Assembly (NCBI GenBank): GCA_032622095.1
Contig: CP136062.1
Location: 160,016,875 to 160,080,874 of the forward strand
Direction of reading: 5' to 3'
DNA: 64,000 nt
Origin: Siphonodentalium dalli
Taxonomy: Eukaryota; Mollusca; Scaphopoda; Gadilida; Siphonodentaliidae
Shown here: positions 1 through 10,214 of the stretch, piece by piece
Numbering within the stretch: position 1 is the first letter of the stretch
Layout: the number at the start of each line of letters is the position of its first letter
The notes under the pieces: model-generated
Database searches by the model: none
Told to the model about the DNA's origin: nothing
What the model saw: only the letters and a program-made list of their open reading frames with translations
Made by a program: the position numbers and the translations under genes

Positions 1-198
1 TTGAAGACAACAAGATGCTGTATATCTGACTTAATTATGATGCACTATCTAGCAATTTGAATTCATTACACTTTCATCCAAATCGCTTGGACTTTTTTTA
101 ATCATCTGACAAACAATCGCTGACATGACAATTTGATTAAGAGGAAAGTTAAAGTAACCATCAAAATCAAGAGGAAGATGATGAACAGTGATGGCAGA
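1..198. repeat. Duplicated segment, copy A, left part
   Basis: This stretch matches 15525-15722 essentially base for base (constant offset of 15524). It is the left flank of the LINE insertion; the same segment resumes at 10217. The window starts inside the match, so the true left edge of the duplication is not visible. No gene is seen in it. Confidence 0.9.
184..198. repeat. LINE target-site duplication, 5' copy
   Basis: AACAGTGATGGCAGA occurs here and again at 10215-10229, on either side of the LINE. The empty site at 15708-15722 carries it once. The first two A's may belong to the poly-A tail, so the certain duplication is 13 bp (186-198 and 10217-10229). Confidence 0.88.
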
Positions 199-342
199 AC
201 TGGTGGTCACGTGACAGTAATGGTGGAGCCGGACGAAATTTAGCTCCGATTTATTTTTTGATGTTTTTTTGATTTGTTTCTTTTGTGGACGGTGCCTGCC
301 AACTATTTTCATGCTAACATAGAAGCTAGTGTAATATGTGAA

Positions 343-413
343 GTGTGTGCTGTAATAAAAACGGCTGAAAATTAGACATGTTGTCTTTAATTGATTAAAC
401 ATTCGGACCACGT
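343..413 (+). repeat. LINE leader repeat, unit 1
   Basis: A unit of about 71 bp ending in ATTCGGACCACGT recurs at 525-595 with a few differences (for example AATAAAAACGG against AATATAAACGG). Two spaced copies upstream of ORF1 resemble the repeated promoter monomers of some LINEs. A promoter role is inference. Confidence 0.7.
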
Positions 414-497
414 GAGCGTGTGCACGACAATAGGTGACAAAACTGGCCTGTGAGCAGAAGACCTGTTGATGTTGTGTGTCGTATTTTCTTGAAAGTT

Positions 498-542
498 ATG
501 TCTCTCAAACCAAAAAACAGAACTGCGTGCGCTGTAATATAA
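498..542 (+). other. Upstream mini-ORF imitating the ORF1 start
   Basis: The block TTGAAAGTTATGTCTCTCAA occurs at 490-509 and again at 601-620, where it opens ORF1. In the upstream copy the ATG at 498 starts a 14-codon frame beginning MSLKPKN that ends at TAA 540-542. It begins with the same four residues as ORF1 (MSLK). It could act as a leader ORF that lowers ORF1 translation, or be only a scar of a tandem duplication that also created the second leader repeat. Confidence 0.6.
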
Positions 543-595
543 ACGGCTGAATTTTAGACATGTTGTCTGTATCTGATTAAACATTCGGACCACGT
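525..595 (+). repeat. LINE leader repeat, unit 2
   Basis: Second copy of the unit at 343-413. It ends a few bases before the ORF1 start block. Confidence 0.7.
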
Positions 596-609
596 AGTTG
601 TTGAAAGTT

Positions 610-1557
610 ATGTCTCTCAAACAAAAAAAACATTCGAAGAAAAGACCCCTACAAAGTCCTTTATCTCAACAACAAGGGAAGCAAAGTAAGCTAAATGAAA
701 CTGGTGAAATTCTCTCGGACAGTAGTTCGGAAACAGGATCAGACTCGGACTCGGAGTCAGACTCGAGCTCAATAGTGATACAACCAAGTGACAGTATGGA
801 CACAAATCAAGCACCTAAAGTTGATCTGAAAGGTACAGAACATTTTGGCTTTGACGTGGAGTTGTTGGCCAATGCTATTAAATCTTGTATTATAAATGAC
901 ATAAAAAACGAAATATCGAAAGTTGTAAAGGAAGCTGTTTCCGGGGTAACAAAAAAATTACAAACAGAAGTTAAAACATTGAAGAAAAGAGTAAGGAGCA
1001 TTGAAAGTGAAGTTGAAGAACTGAAGGTTGAAAAAGATGAACTCGAACAATATACCAGAACTACGAGTATACGAATATCTGGATTTCCTGAAGAAGATAG
1101 TGAATTTTGTAAAGAAACTGTAGTACATGTATGTAAAGAGATCGGCATTGTGATCAAGATTGCTGACATTGATAAGGCTCACAGACTGGGTAAATTAAAA
1201 CAGAAGAGTAATAGCAATACAGAAAATCTACCTCGCCAAATAATAGCTAAATTTTTTAGTTATGATCTGAAAAGGGATGTCATGATGTCATGTACTAAAC
1301 TTCGAGCATCAGAAGACGAACATCTTAAAAAGTGTTATATAAATGAGGATCTCACTCAAGCAAAGTTCAAACTACTGAAGGAAGCTTTGAAACTTAGGAA
1401 AGCAGGGAACCTTGGCAAATGCCACACTTATGATGGGAAATTATTCGTTAAAACTGTGGGTTCGGAAAAGAGATATCTTATACGAAGACTGACTGACTTC
1501 GAACAATTTCTGAAGATAAAGATAGGGAAGGACACCAATATGTCACAGCAAAAGTGA
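610..1557 (+). CDS. LINE ORF1 protein, coiled-coil RNA-binding (L1 ORF1p-like)
   Basis: A 315-residue frame from ATG 610. The frame is open to TTG 598, but 610 is the first ATG. Order of parts: basic N-terminus (1-13), acidic Ser/Asp-rich stretch (about 34-55), coiled-coil-like heptads (about 100-150), an RRM-like start SIRISGFPEE at 153-162 with a second strand near 209-226, and a lysine-rich C-terminal domain (about 240-305). This is the layout of L1-type ORF1 proteins, which trimerise and bind the element's RNA in cytoplasmic particles with ORF2. No stop or frameshift is seen. The last 70 codons and the 3' flank occur twice more, broken, at 3253 and 4096. Identification rests on architecture, not on a search. 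Confidence 0.85.
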   Translation: MSLKQKKHSKKRPLQSPLSQQQGKQSKLNETGEILSDSSSETGSDSDSESDSSSIVIQPSDSMDTNQAPKVDLKGTEHFGFDVELLANAIKSCIINDIKNEISKVVKEAVSGVTKKLQTEVKTLKKRVRSIESEVEELKVEKDELEQYTRTTSIRISGFPEEDSEFCKETVVHVCKEIGIVIKIADIDKAHRLGKLKQKSNSNTENLPRQIIAKFFSYDLKRDVMMSCTKLRASEDEHLKKCYINEDLTQAKFKLLKEALKLRKAGNLGKCHTYDGKLFVKTVGSEKRYLIRRLTDFEQFLKIKIGKDTNMSQQK

Positions 1558-1573
1558 AATTACACATATGTTT

Positions 1574-2345
1574 TCTTGGACTGAATATTAAGTAAACATT
1601 GTAAGATAATTATTTGGGCTACTGATATCAGTAAGGGTTTTGTTTTCATGAGGCTGTACATGTATATTATATATATGTTAATATTTGGTGAAAGTAACTG
1701 AACCTATATTTATTTAAGCTCACTTAAATAAGGTTCCTGCCTACGTCTTTGAAAAAAAGAAAAGATTTTTCTTAGAATCTCCATATCTTTGAGCCAGAGT
1801 GGTGTATGTGGAGTTTAGGATTAAAGCCGCACCATGTGTTGGAAGTTGTAGAACTGAATATATCACATACTGTAATTTAAGTATCAACTATACTTGATAC
1901 ATAGACTTTGCTTTTTTCATGTCAACATGTTTATTGTGAGTAATCTGATAAGTTACAAAACTTTTACAGTTAATAATAACTTGTGAGTAATTTGATAAGA
2001 TTAAGTTATAAAACTTTTACAGTTAATAATAACTTGGATATTCATTTTAATATTAACATGGATCATGATATCTCTGAAGCCTCCTAGAGCCCCCTCCTGA
2101 TATAAACTTGATTCTCAAATGTATGTGATATGATCATGTGATGTATATATGTATGATTTTGTTTACTTGTTGTCATTTGGGGACCAGAGCATGTCTCGGG
2201 TGGGGGGAATCCCTCCTGTGTCGTGTTTCTCCTGGATAATATTACAATTACAAATATCTGAAACTATTTCTTTTGAGATAAACTCAACAGTCTACACTTA
2301 AGGTGATACTAGTAGTGGCCAAATGGCCAAATAGTAATTACACAC
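1574..2345. repeat. Inter-ORF duplication, unit 1
   Basis: About 770 bp that repeat at 2346-2880 in shortened form. Shared landmarks include AAGCCGCACCATGTGTTGGA (1824 and 2619) and AGTTAATAATAACTTGGATA. It shows that the region grew by local duplication. Confidence 0.75.
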
Positions 2346-2880
2346 TTTGGACTGAATATTAAGTAAACATTGTATGATAATAAATGTTTGGGTTACCGAT
2401 ATCAGTAAGGTTTTTTTCTTTTTTTCTTACATGAGGCTGTATATTAATATACGTTAATATTTGGTGAAAGTAATTGAACCTATATATAGATATTGATTAT
2501 TAAAATTTTGCCTATTCAAATAATGTTCCTGCTTACATCTTTGAAAAAAAAAACTGAGCTTTTTCTTAGAATCTCCATATCTTTGGCCCAGAGTGGTGTA
2601 TCTGGAGTTTTGGATTAAAGCCGCACCATGTGTTGGAAGTTGTAGAACTGAATATATCACATACTGTAATTTAAGTATCAACTTTACCTGATACATAGAC
2701 TCTGCTTTTTTCACGTCAACATGTTTATTGTGAGTAATTTGATAAGTTATAAAACTTTTACAGTTAATAATAACTTGGATATTCATTCTAATATTAACAC
2801 AGATCATGATATATCTGAAGCCTCCTGTGGCCCCCTCCTGATAACCTGACTCTCACATTTATGTAATATACATGTGTATA
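2346..2880. repeat. Inter-ORF duplication, unit 2
   Basis: Shorter second copy of 1574-2345. It carries small indels and keeps the order of the shared landmarks. Confidence 0.75.
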
Positions 2881-3252
2881 CATGTATGATGAACTCAACA
2901 GTCTACATGTAGTGGACTAAGTGTAAATACCTTGGAGCTGTTATCATTTAAAACTGGTATTTAAAAAAAAAATATATATTAAACTACACTGACTTAATTT
3001 CAATAATATTCCAATAAACATGCATGTAGTTTAAATCGCCTTTCTCGTCATCAGAACCATATAATGTATATGGATTCTGACTTCTTATTTAATATTGTCA
3101 TGTTGTGTATGCATGTGTGATTTTGTTTACTTGTTACCAGTGGGGGACTCCTCTAGGCTCTGGTGCATGTCTCAGGGGGAGGTGAATCCCTCCTGGGTCA
3201 TGTACTCCTGGAGATCCCTCCTGATAACTTGCCTTCGGAAATCCTTATTAGT

Positions 3253-3500
3253 GAGGATCACACTCAAGCAAAATTCAAATTACTGAAGGAAGCATTGAAA
3301 CCTAAGCAAGCACTTACGATGGGAAATTGTTTGTAAAAGCTGTGGGTTCGGAAAAGAAATATCTTTACGAAGACTGACTGATTTCGAACAATTTCTGAAG
3401 ATAAATATAGTGAGGGACATACTAGTATGTCACAGCAAAAGTGAAATTACACAAATGTTCCATTGGACTGAATATTGAGTAAACATTGTTTGATAAATAT
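3253..3500 (+). pseudogene. Broken copy of ORF1 3' end and flank (copy 2)
   Basis: Nucleotide match to ORF1 from about 1345 through its stop and into the flank to about 1605. An internal deletion of roughly 25 bp removes the part corresponding to 1402-1428 and shifts the frame; further changes give in-frame stops. It keeps TGTCACAGCAAAAGTGAAAT around the former stop codon. It is not translated as ORF1. Confidence 0.8.
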
Positions 3501-4095
3501 TTGGTAACCGATACCAGTAAGGGTTTTTTCTTACATGAGGCTGTACATGTATATACGTTAATATTGGGTGAAAGTGATTGAACCTATATTGATTATTAAA
3601 ATTTATATGTAATTTACATGTAATGTGATAGTGGACAAAGTATAAAGTACCGTGGCTAGCATTGGAACTGTTATCATTCGAAACTGGTATTAAAAATATA
3701 TATATATTAAACTACACTGACGTTAATTTCACTAATACTCCAATAAACATGCATGTAGTTTAAATTGCCTTTCTCGTCATCGGAACCATAAATGGATTCT
3801 GACTTCTTATTTAATGTTGTGTATACATGTGTGATTCTGTTTACTTGGTACCAGTGGGGGACTCCTCTAGTGCATGTCTCAGTGGTGAATCCCTCTTAGA
3901 TCATGTACTCCTGGAGACCCCTCCTGATAACTTGCCTTTGGAAATCCTTGCTTGTGTATACATGTGTGATTCTGTTTACTTGTTACCAGTGGGGGGACTC
4001 CTCTAGTGCATGTCTCAGGGGGAGGTGAATCCCTCCTGGGTCATGTACTCCTGGAGACCCCTCCTGATAACTTGCCTTTGGAGATTCTTATTGGT

Positions 4096-4370
4096 GAGGA
4101 TTTCACTAAAGCAAAATTCCAATTACAGAAGGAAGCGTTGAAACCTAAGCAGGGAATCTTGGCAAATGCCACACTTATGATGGGAAATTGTTTGTAACAG
4201 CTGTGGGTTCGGAAGAGAGATATCTTATACGAAGACTGACTGACTTCGAATAATTTCTGAAGAAAAAAAAAAATATATAGTGAGGAACACATGTCACAGC
4301 AAAAGTGAAATTACACATATGTTCTGTTGGACTGAATATCAAGTAAACATTGTATGATAAATATTTGGGC
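4096..4370 (+). pseudogene. Broken copy of ORF1 3' end and flank (copy 3)
   Basis: A third match to the ORF1 C-terminal coding part and flank. A frame continuing from the preceding type iii repeat reads KEALKPKQGILANATLMMG, the frame-shifted counterpart of KEALKLRKAGNLGKCHTYDG in ORF1, and soon stops. It shares with copy 2 the left neighbour repeat (GAAATCCTTATT-like), so copies 2 and 3 probably spread as one unit. Confidence 0.8.
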
Positions 4371-6322
4371 TGTACATTTATATAAACATGCACGTAGCTT
4401 AAATCACTTTTTAGTCATCAGAACTTTAAATGGATTCTGACTTCGTATTTTATATTGACATGTTGTGTATGCATGTGTGATTCTGTTTACTTGTTACCAG
4501 TTTGGGGACTCCTCTAGTGCATGTCTCAGGGGGAAGGTGAATCCCTCCTGGGTCATGTACTCACTTGTCTTTGGAAATCCTTATTAGTGAGATATAATCT
4601 TGTACATGTATCATCTGTTGATATGCATATCTGCATTATGCAACTAAGCGAAGGCACACTATGTGCATGAAAAATATTAAAATATTCAAAATTATTTCGT
4701 TTGAGATGGACTCAGAAGTCTACATGAAATGTGATAGTGGCCAAAGTATAAAGTACTTATTAAACATTGGAACTGTTATCATTTTAAATGGGTAAAAAAA
4801 AAAAAAATATATATACTGCAATGACTTTAATTTCAATAATATTCCAATAAATATGCATGTAGCTCAATTCGTCTTTCTAGTCATCAGAACTACAAATGGT
4901 CAGTGCTTTTTTGTGATATTTGAGTTTTGTACTACTCTCCTGTGGTTCTGCTTCTAACATGTGTTAGATATGGAAAAGAGTCATGTTACATATGTACCGG
5001 TATCTATGAAATGCTGTATACTTGTTCTAATGGTGGACTCCTATGGTGCAAGTCTCATATGGGATGTGACTCCCACCTGGGTCATGTACCCCTGGAGCCC
5101 ACTCCTGACAACTTGGTTCAGATAATGTACTTGATATGTAAAAGAGTCATGTTATATATACATGCATCTGCTTTATACCTGTTGCCGGCGGGGGGACTCC
5201 TCTTGTGCGTGTCTCATGGGGGATGTCAATCCCTCCTGGGTCATGTACTCCTGAGGCTCCTCCTAGTACTATACCAGGATTCTGACTTCTTATTTGATAT
5301 TGTGACATTATTGTCATGTTGTGTATACATTTGTGATTCTGTTTACTTGGTACCAGTGGGGGACTCCTCTAGTGCATGTCTCAGTGGTGAATCCCTCTTA
5401 GATCATGTACTCCTGGAGACCCCTCCTGATAGCCTGCCTTTGGAAATCCTTGCTTGTGTATACATGTGTGATTCTGTTTACTGGTTACCAGTGGGGGACT
5501 CCTCCAGTGCATGTCTCAGGGGGAGGTGAATCCCTCTTGGGTCATGTACTCCTGGAGACCCCTCCTGATAACTTGCCTTTGGAAATCCTTATTTTAACAG
5601 TGAGATAAAATCTTGTATCATCTGTTGATATGCATATCTGTATTATGCAACTAAGCGAAGGCTCACTATGGGCATTAAAAATATCAAAATATTTTTGGAA
5701 ATCCTTATTAGTGAGATATAATCATGTATACTCAACTGCCATATGATTAAATATTAAATATGGTTTGAGGAATGTCATGAAGGCACAAGCATATTGTATT
5801 GAAACGTTAAAAGTATTTCGTTCGAGATGGTTTTAACATGTAATCGGCTACATGTACAGAGATCTAATATTGGAATTGTTAACATTTTAAACAGGAAATT
5901 GGTTATATTGTTGTATAAAGAAAACAAGGATATTGTAATTAAATACTAAATACTGTGTTAGGAACGTCATGAAGGCACTGTATATTGTATTAAAACATCA
6001 TAAGTATATCGTTCGAGATGGTTTTAATATGCCACTGATTACATATATAGAGCTACAGAATAAAATATTAAATATAGTCTGTGATTGCGATGGAGGTACA
6101 CATACATATCAAAATTTTAATTGCACTTCGTTTGAAATGGACTCAACAGTCTGTAGGTAATATGATAGTGGTTAAAATACAAAGTACTTATAAAACACTG
6201 GAACTGTTAACATTTTAAACAGTATGCTATTCATAAAATATCAGCTGTTTATGAAATGCGGTTAAGAATAAATTGGCAGGCATCGTCCCATATTTCATGT
6301 AATATTTGCACCAGGGTGCATT

Positions 6323-6505
6323 ATGTTCTGTTTATATTATTTTTTGTATTTTATTATATATGTGATCTTGTTATTGTCTTGTATCATGGAAAGTTACACA
6401 CATCCAATATCTGCACTTAGAAATCAACAAAAGCGATGCTGCAAACCCATTCTGACCTATCTTAGCTATTCCAGAACTTACCATTACTCACCTAATGGGG
6501 ATTAA
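6323..6505 (+). other. Small ORF overlapping the ORF2 start
   Basis: A 60-codon frame from ATG 6323 with a hydrophobic N-terminal half. It stops at TAA 6503-6505, eight bases past the A of the ORF2 ATG (6495), in another frame. Overlapping stop and start codons are used for reinitiation in some LINEs. Whether that happens here is speculation, and the frame could be chance. Confidence 0.3.
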
Positions 6506-9500
6506 CTTAGAAATGTATCGAGCTAGGATAGGTTACTTTGGGGGAGGCAGGATCGTTGGAGGTTTGGATTTTGAAAGTATAATGTTGGTTAAATTGGTAT
6601 GCTGTTTTGGACATAGAGGTTTCTTGTTGATGTTACTTCTTATGGTAATTATCTGTGTTGATGTGCATCCTCATCCAGGGCCCATAACTAAAAATATTTC
6701 AATTGCATCTTTAAATGTCAGAGGACTTAGAAATAAAGTGCCTTTGGTAACAGCTGAACTAGCAAATTATGATATTATTTCCATTACGGAAAGTCTCTTA
6801 AGTGATAAGGTAACTGATGATTTATTAGATATCCCGGGGTTCCACTCACCTCCCATTCGAATTGACAGAATTGCTAACAAAGGCGGTGGTATTGTTATTT
6901 ATGTCAAAAAGGAACTTACATATAAACACTTAACAGATTTCGATAAACCTGGTCTAGAAGCAGTGTGGCTAGAAATAAGATATTCAAATAAGATTTTCAA
7001 TCTAGGTGTGTTTTACCGTCAACCAAATGCATTGAGTAGTTACTGGGATCTCATAGATAGTTCTATATCACTAGCAAGGGAAAATGTTACACGTAAATGC
7101 ATAATAGTTGGGGATTTTAATGCAGACTGTCTAAAAAAAAAACATCCAAAAATTAAAATGCTAGAAGTATCATGTGGTCTAAAGCAATTTGTAAAAACAG
7201 CAACACGTGTTACCGATAAGTCAGCCACCTTAATTGATTTGGTTCTCAGCTCATGCGAAAATATGATAAAAGATTGCTCTGTATCGGCACCTTTCTGTAG
7301 TGATCATTGTGCTACATTGGTGACTCTTAAAGAACCTAGTACACACCTTCCTTCTTTTAAAAGACGTATATATGATTACGCACGTATGGATTTTGAAGGT
7401 ATGAAGCTAGCATTTACTAGTGTAAACTGGGACACTATTTTTCTATCTAAATTTACTGATGTTGCTGAGAAAGTGGTTGCTTATATCACGGAGACAACTG
7501 ACAGATTTGTTCCAAATAAAGTTGTCACAGTAAAGAGTAATGATAAATCTTGGATCACATGTGACTTAAAAAGTAAAATGAAAAAACGGGATAGGGCCCA
7601 CAAATTAGCAAAAAAAAATAATAACGTGGATAGCTGGGGGAACTTCAGGATAGTAAGAAATGAGACAATTGGCGCAATCAGAAAAGCAAAATTAAATTAT
7701 GACCAGAAGTTAGACATATCAGTTTCAACTGGAAATTTCAATAATAAACAATGGTGGAGGTTAGCAAATGATTTCATGAAAAGGACTCAAAATACCCATA
7801 GGAATTTTCCACCATTGATTGAATCCAATAATCTAATCAGTGATGCTTCTGATATAGCTAATATTCTAAATAACTATTTTGTTGACCAGGGTGCGTCTAT
7901 TGATGACTCGCTTCATTTACCAGACTTATACTTTAACAGTAAATGTCTGGAAGAAATTGAAGTAACTGTTGAAGATGTCAATCAGATTTTAAATTCACTT
8001 GACACTGGTAAAGCCTCTGGGCCTGATAACGTGAGTAATAGGGTATTGAAAACTTTTTCTTTTGTATTGGCAGAACCTCTAACTAGATTATTTAATGTTC
8101 TTCTTGGAGAATCACATTTCCCACAAATATGGAAGCATGCTAATGTAACTCCTATACATAAGAAAGGTTCTGTAAATGAAAAAAGTAATTATAGGCCAGT
8201 ATCTCTGACCAGTACACTTAGTAAAGTGTTTGAGAAGGTGGTGTTTAAATATGTGTATGAATTTACTTCTTCTCACTGCCTGCTAACTCCATATCAGTCA
8301 GGTTTTACGCCTGGCGATAGTACAATATACCAACTTCTCGACATTGACTACTTCACCCAACAAACTTTAAACGATAGGTCATCCGTCAGATTTGTATTCT
8401 GTGATATAAGCAAGGCATTTGACAGAGTTTGGCACAAAGGTCTTATACATAAATTAAATGCAATAGGTATCCGAGGTAAATTACTGTCATGGTTTGTTAA
8501 ATATCTTAATAATAGAACTCAGTCCACAGTAATTAATGGAAAAATTTCTAAGAATAGTACTATACATGCTGGTGTACCACAAGGCTCAGTACTAGGCCCC
8601 CTCCTATTTAATATTTACATCAACGATATAGTGTCGGGTATAGAATCTAACATTAGACTTTATGCAGATGATACCTGCTTATTTTTGCCTGTAGACAATG
8701 AAGTTATGGCTGCCGAGATTCTAAATAGGGACCTTCTCCGTATTGGAGAATGGGCAAAGAAATGGCAAGTTAATTTTAGCCCTGCCAAAACAAAAACTTT
8801 GACAATCGGAGTGGATGGTAACCATGTTAATCCAGTATTGTTCTTATGTGATCAACCAGTACAAGAAGTAGATGAACACAAACACCTGGGTCTCACTTTC
8901 AGTAGGAGTGGAAATTGGGACATCCATATTGACACTATTGTCAATAAGGTTGCACCTATGATAAACATATTTAGGAGTTTTAAATATCGCCTATCGAGAT
9001 CGGCCTTACTGAACATATACAGGTCTTTCATATTACCTCTATTTGATTATGCAGACTCAGTTTGGGGTAATTGCTCTTTGACAAAATGTACTCAGTTGGA
9101 AAATTTACACCTTGATGGTCTTCGCACAATATGTGGTGCAGTTAGAGGTATCAGTCATAATCTAATATACACTGAAACTGGTTTTGCTCCCTTAAGTTTA
9201 AGACGAGAACGTAGAAAAACCATTATGATGTTTAAACTTGTGAATAGGCTTTGTCCACAGTATCTCTATCTGAAGATTCCAAGACTTGTCTCTGATACAT
9301 GTGATTACTCTTTTCGAGTGGATAAATTAATTGAATTCGAATGGAATCTGAAAAGTTTCTATAACTCATTCTTTCCTTCTGGTGTGAGACTGTGGAACAA
9401 TGTGGACACTGATATACTAAATACAATTTCTCTATCTAAATTAAAATTTGACTTGACTAGATTCAATACAGTGGTGCCCAAAGTCTATTATGAAGGGAGC

Positions 9501-9812
9501 AGATGTAACCAAATAATACATGCTAAACTGCGCCTAGGCTGTAGTGATCTGAATGCTCATAAGTATGAAAGGTTTCTAATTGATGATCCAAGCTGTAGTT
9601 GTGGTTATGCTTATGAGGATCCTGAGCACTACATAGTCTTTTGCCCATTATTTTATAGACAACGTGAATCCTTAGTATTAACATTGAAAGACCTAGATTG
9701 TGAAATTTGTATTAAAGATTTTCTTATTGGATCATCCCATGTTGTTCCTAATACAAATTCAACAATATGTAATGCACTTCATATTTACTTTGAATCTACT
9801 GAGAGACTGTGA
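6495..9812 (+). CDS. LINE ORF2: APE endonuclease and reverse transcriptase
   Basis: A 1105-residue intact frame. After a hydrophobic stretch (about 41-55) and a 2A-like motif (56-63) comes an exonuclease-endonuclease-phosphatase domain (about 68-285): N74 in LNVRG, E99 in ITES, GVFYRQPN 171-178, GDFNAD 206-211, D248 in LIDLV, SDH 269-271. The reverse transcriptase (about 500-770) shows NYRPVSLTS 565-573, CDISKAFDRVW 636-646 with D637, GVPQGSVLGPLLFN 693-706 and YADD 723-726. The C-terminus has PLFDYADSVWG and a CxC-x8-H-x4-C motif (C1034, C1036, H1045, C1050). The product nicks target DNA and copies the element RNA onto it. All catalytic residues I can place are present, so it may be functional. 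Confidence 0.96.
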   Translation: MGINLEMYRARIGYFGGGRIVGGLDFESIMLVKLVCCFGHRGFLLMLLLMVIICVDVHPHPGPITKNISIASLNVRGLRNKVPLVTAELANYDIISITESLLSDKVTDDLLDIPGFHSPPIRIDRIANKGGGIVIYVKKELTYKHLTDFDKPGLEAVWLEIRYSNKIFNLGVFYRQPNALSSYWDLIDSSISLARENVTRKCIIVGDFNADCLKKKHPKIKMLEVSCGLKQFVKTATRVTDKSATLIDLVLSSCENMIKDCSVSAPFCSDHCATLVTLKEPSTHLPSFKRRIYDYARMDFEGMKLAFTSVNWDTIFLSKFTDVAEKVVAYITETTDRFVPNKVVTVKSNDKSWITCDLKSKMKKRDRAHKLAKKNNNVDSWGNFRIVRNETIGAIRKAKLNYDQKLDISVSTGNFNNKQWWRLANDFMKRTQNTHRNFPPLIESNNLISDASDIANILNNYFVDQGASIDDSLHLPDLYFNSKCLEEIEVTVEDVNQILNSLDTGKASGPDNVSNRVLKTFSFVLAEPLTRLFNVLLGESHFPQIWKHANVTPIHKKGSVNEKSNYRPVSLTSTLSKVFEKVVFKYVYEFTSSHCLLTPYQSGFTPGDSTIYQLLDIDYFTQQTLNDRSSVRFVFCDISKAFDRVWHKGLIHKLNAIGIRGKLLSWFVKYLNNRTQSTVINGKISKNSTIHAGVPQGSVLGPLLFNIYINDIVSGIESNIRLYADDTCLFLPVDNEVMAAEILNRDLLRIGEWAKKWQVNFSPAKTKTLTIGVDGNHVNPVLFLCDQPVQEVDEHKHLGLTFSRSGNWDIHIDTIVNKVAPMINIFRSFKYRLSRSALLNIYRSFILPLFDYADSVWGNCSLTKCTQLENLHLDGLRTICGAVRGISHNLIYTETGFAPLSLRRERRKTIMMFKLVNRLCPQYLYLKIPRLVSDTCDYSFRVDKLIEFEWNLKSFYNSFFPSGVRLWNNVDTDILNTISLSKLKFDLTRFNTVVPKVYYEGSRCNQIIHAKLRLGCSDLNAHKYERFLIDDPSCSCGYAYEDPEHYIVFCPLFYRQRESLVLTLKDLDCEICIKDFLIGSSHVVPNTNSTICNALHIYFESTERL
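6660..6683 (+). other. 2A-like motif in ORF2 N-terminus
   Basis: Residues 56-63 read DVHPHPGP directly after a hydrophobic run. The 2A ribosome-skipping consensus is D(V/I)ExNPGP, and 2A-like sequences at this place are known in several APE-type LINEs. Here E and N are both replaced by H, and N is normally important. Skipping may be weak or lost. Confidence 0.6.
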
Positions 9813-10214
9813 TTACATATCAACTGCAGTACACTTTTTCTGCTTAAGTTTAACTTGCAGATTGATACATGTGGATGTGACGTATCATTCAAATTTATAT
9901 TCAAATTTATATGGTATTATATCATCACAACTTTATCTGAATATTGAATCATTTTAAACTCTAAACTCTTACTCATTGCCATCAACAGTATTTTCAGGAT
10001 AACCCTGTCTTATTTAATCCTATTTAGTGACGTCATACTTAATGATTATTAGGAATTTCCATGATACAAGATATATACACCATTAAATTGTCATGTGTCC
10101 TTGTTTGTCAACTTTTTGTATTTTTCTGTTTGGACCCAATAAAATAGGCTGTGCCTGAGTTTTGGGTCCAATTTCATTCATGAGTTAATGAATAAAAATG
10201 TATTTATAAAAAAA
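9813..10214 (+). other. LINE 3' UTR with polyadenylation signals
   Basis: AT-rich tail without a long frame. AATAAA occurs at 10138-10143 and 10191-10196, and the element ends in TTTATAAAAAAAAA before the 3' target duplication. Confidence 0.8.

Larger units (their letters stand above)
1558..6494 (+). other. LINE inter-ORF region made of decayed repeats
   Basis: No intact gene lies in these 4.9 kb. Three kinds of block recur: (i) a 3'-flank block containing GGACTGAATATTAAGTAAAC at 1577, 2349, 3466 (diverged) and 4330 (diverged); (ii) copies of the ORF1 3' end; (iii) a 100-130 bp block opening GTTTACTTG and containing CTCCTCTAGTGCATGTCTC, near 2161 (diverged), 3121, 3839, 3977, 4487, 5338 and 5476. 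The 200-codon open frame at 4927-5529 is only a run of type iii blocks. The final part (5600-6300) holds diverged copies of a segment with GTTAACATTTTAAACAG. Confidence 0.8.
199..10214 (+). mobile_element. Full-length two-ORF non-LTR retrotransposon (LINE), about 10 kb
   Basis: The element runs from a leader with internal repeats, through ORF1 (610-1557), a 4.9-kb repeat-rich inter-ORF region and ORF2 (6495-9812), to a 0.4-kb 3' UTR ending in an A-run. A 13-15 bp target duplication flanks it, and copy B (15525-17750) keeps the pre-insertion site. The APE-type endonuclease plus reverse transcriptase with YADD, the 2A-like N-terminus and the C-terminal CxC-H-C motif place it among CR1/Jockey-type LINEs; I cannot fix the clade by eye. 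Both frames are intact, so it may be active or recently active. Its length is unusual and comes from the inter-ORF region. The extra A at 199 may be an untemplated base or part of the junction. Confidence 0.93.

Noticed and set aside
4927-5529. 200-codon open frame on the plus strand
   Set aside because: It is a chain of the 100-130 bp block of the LINE inter-ORF region; the same block appears in other frames nearby, and the protein has no domain.
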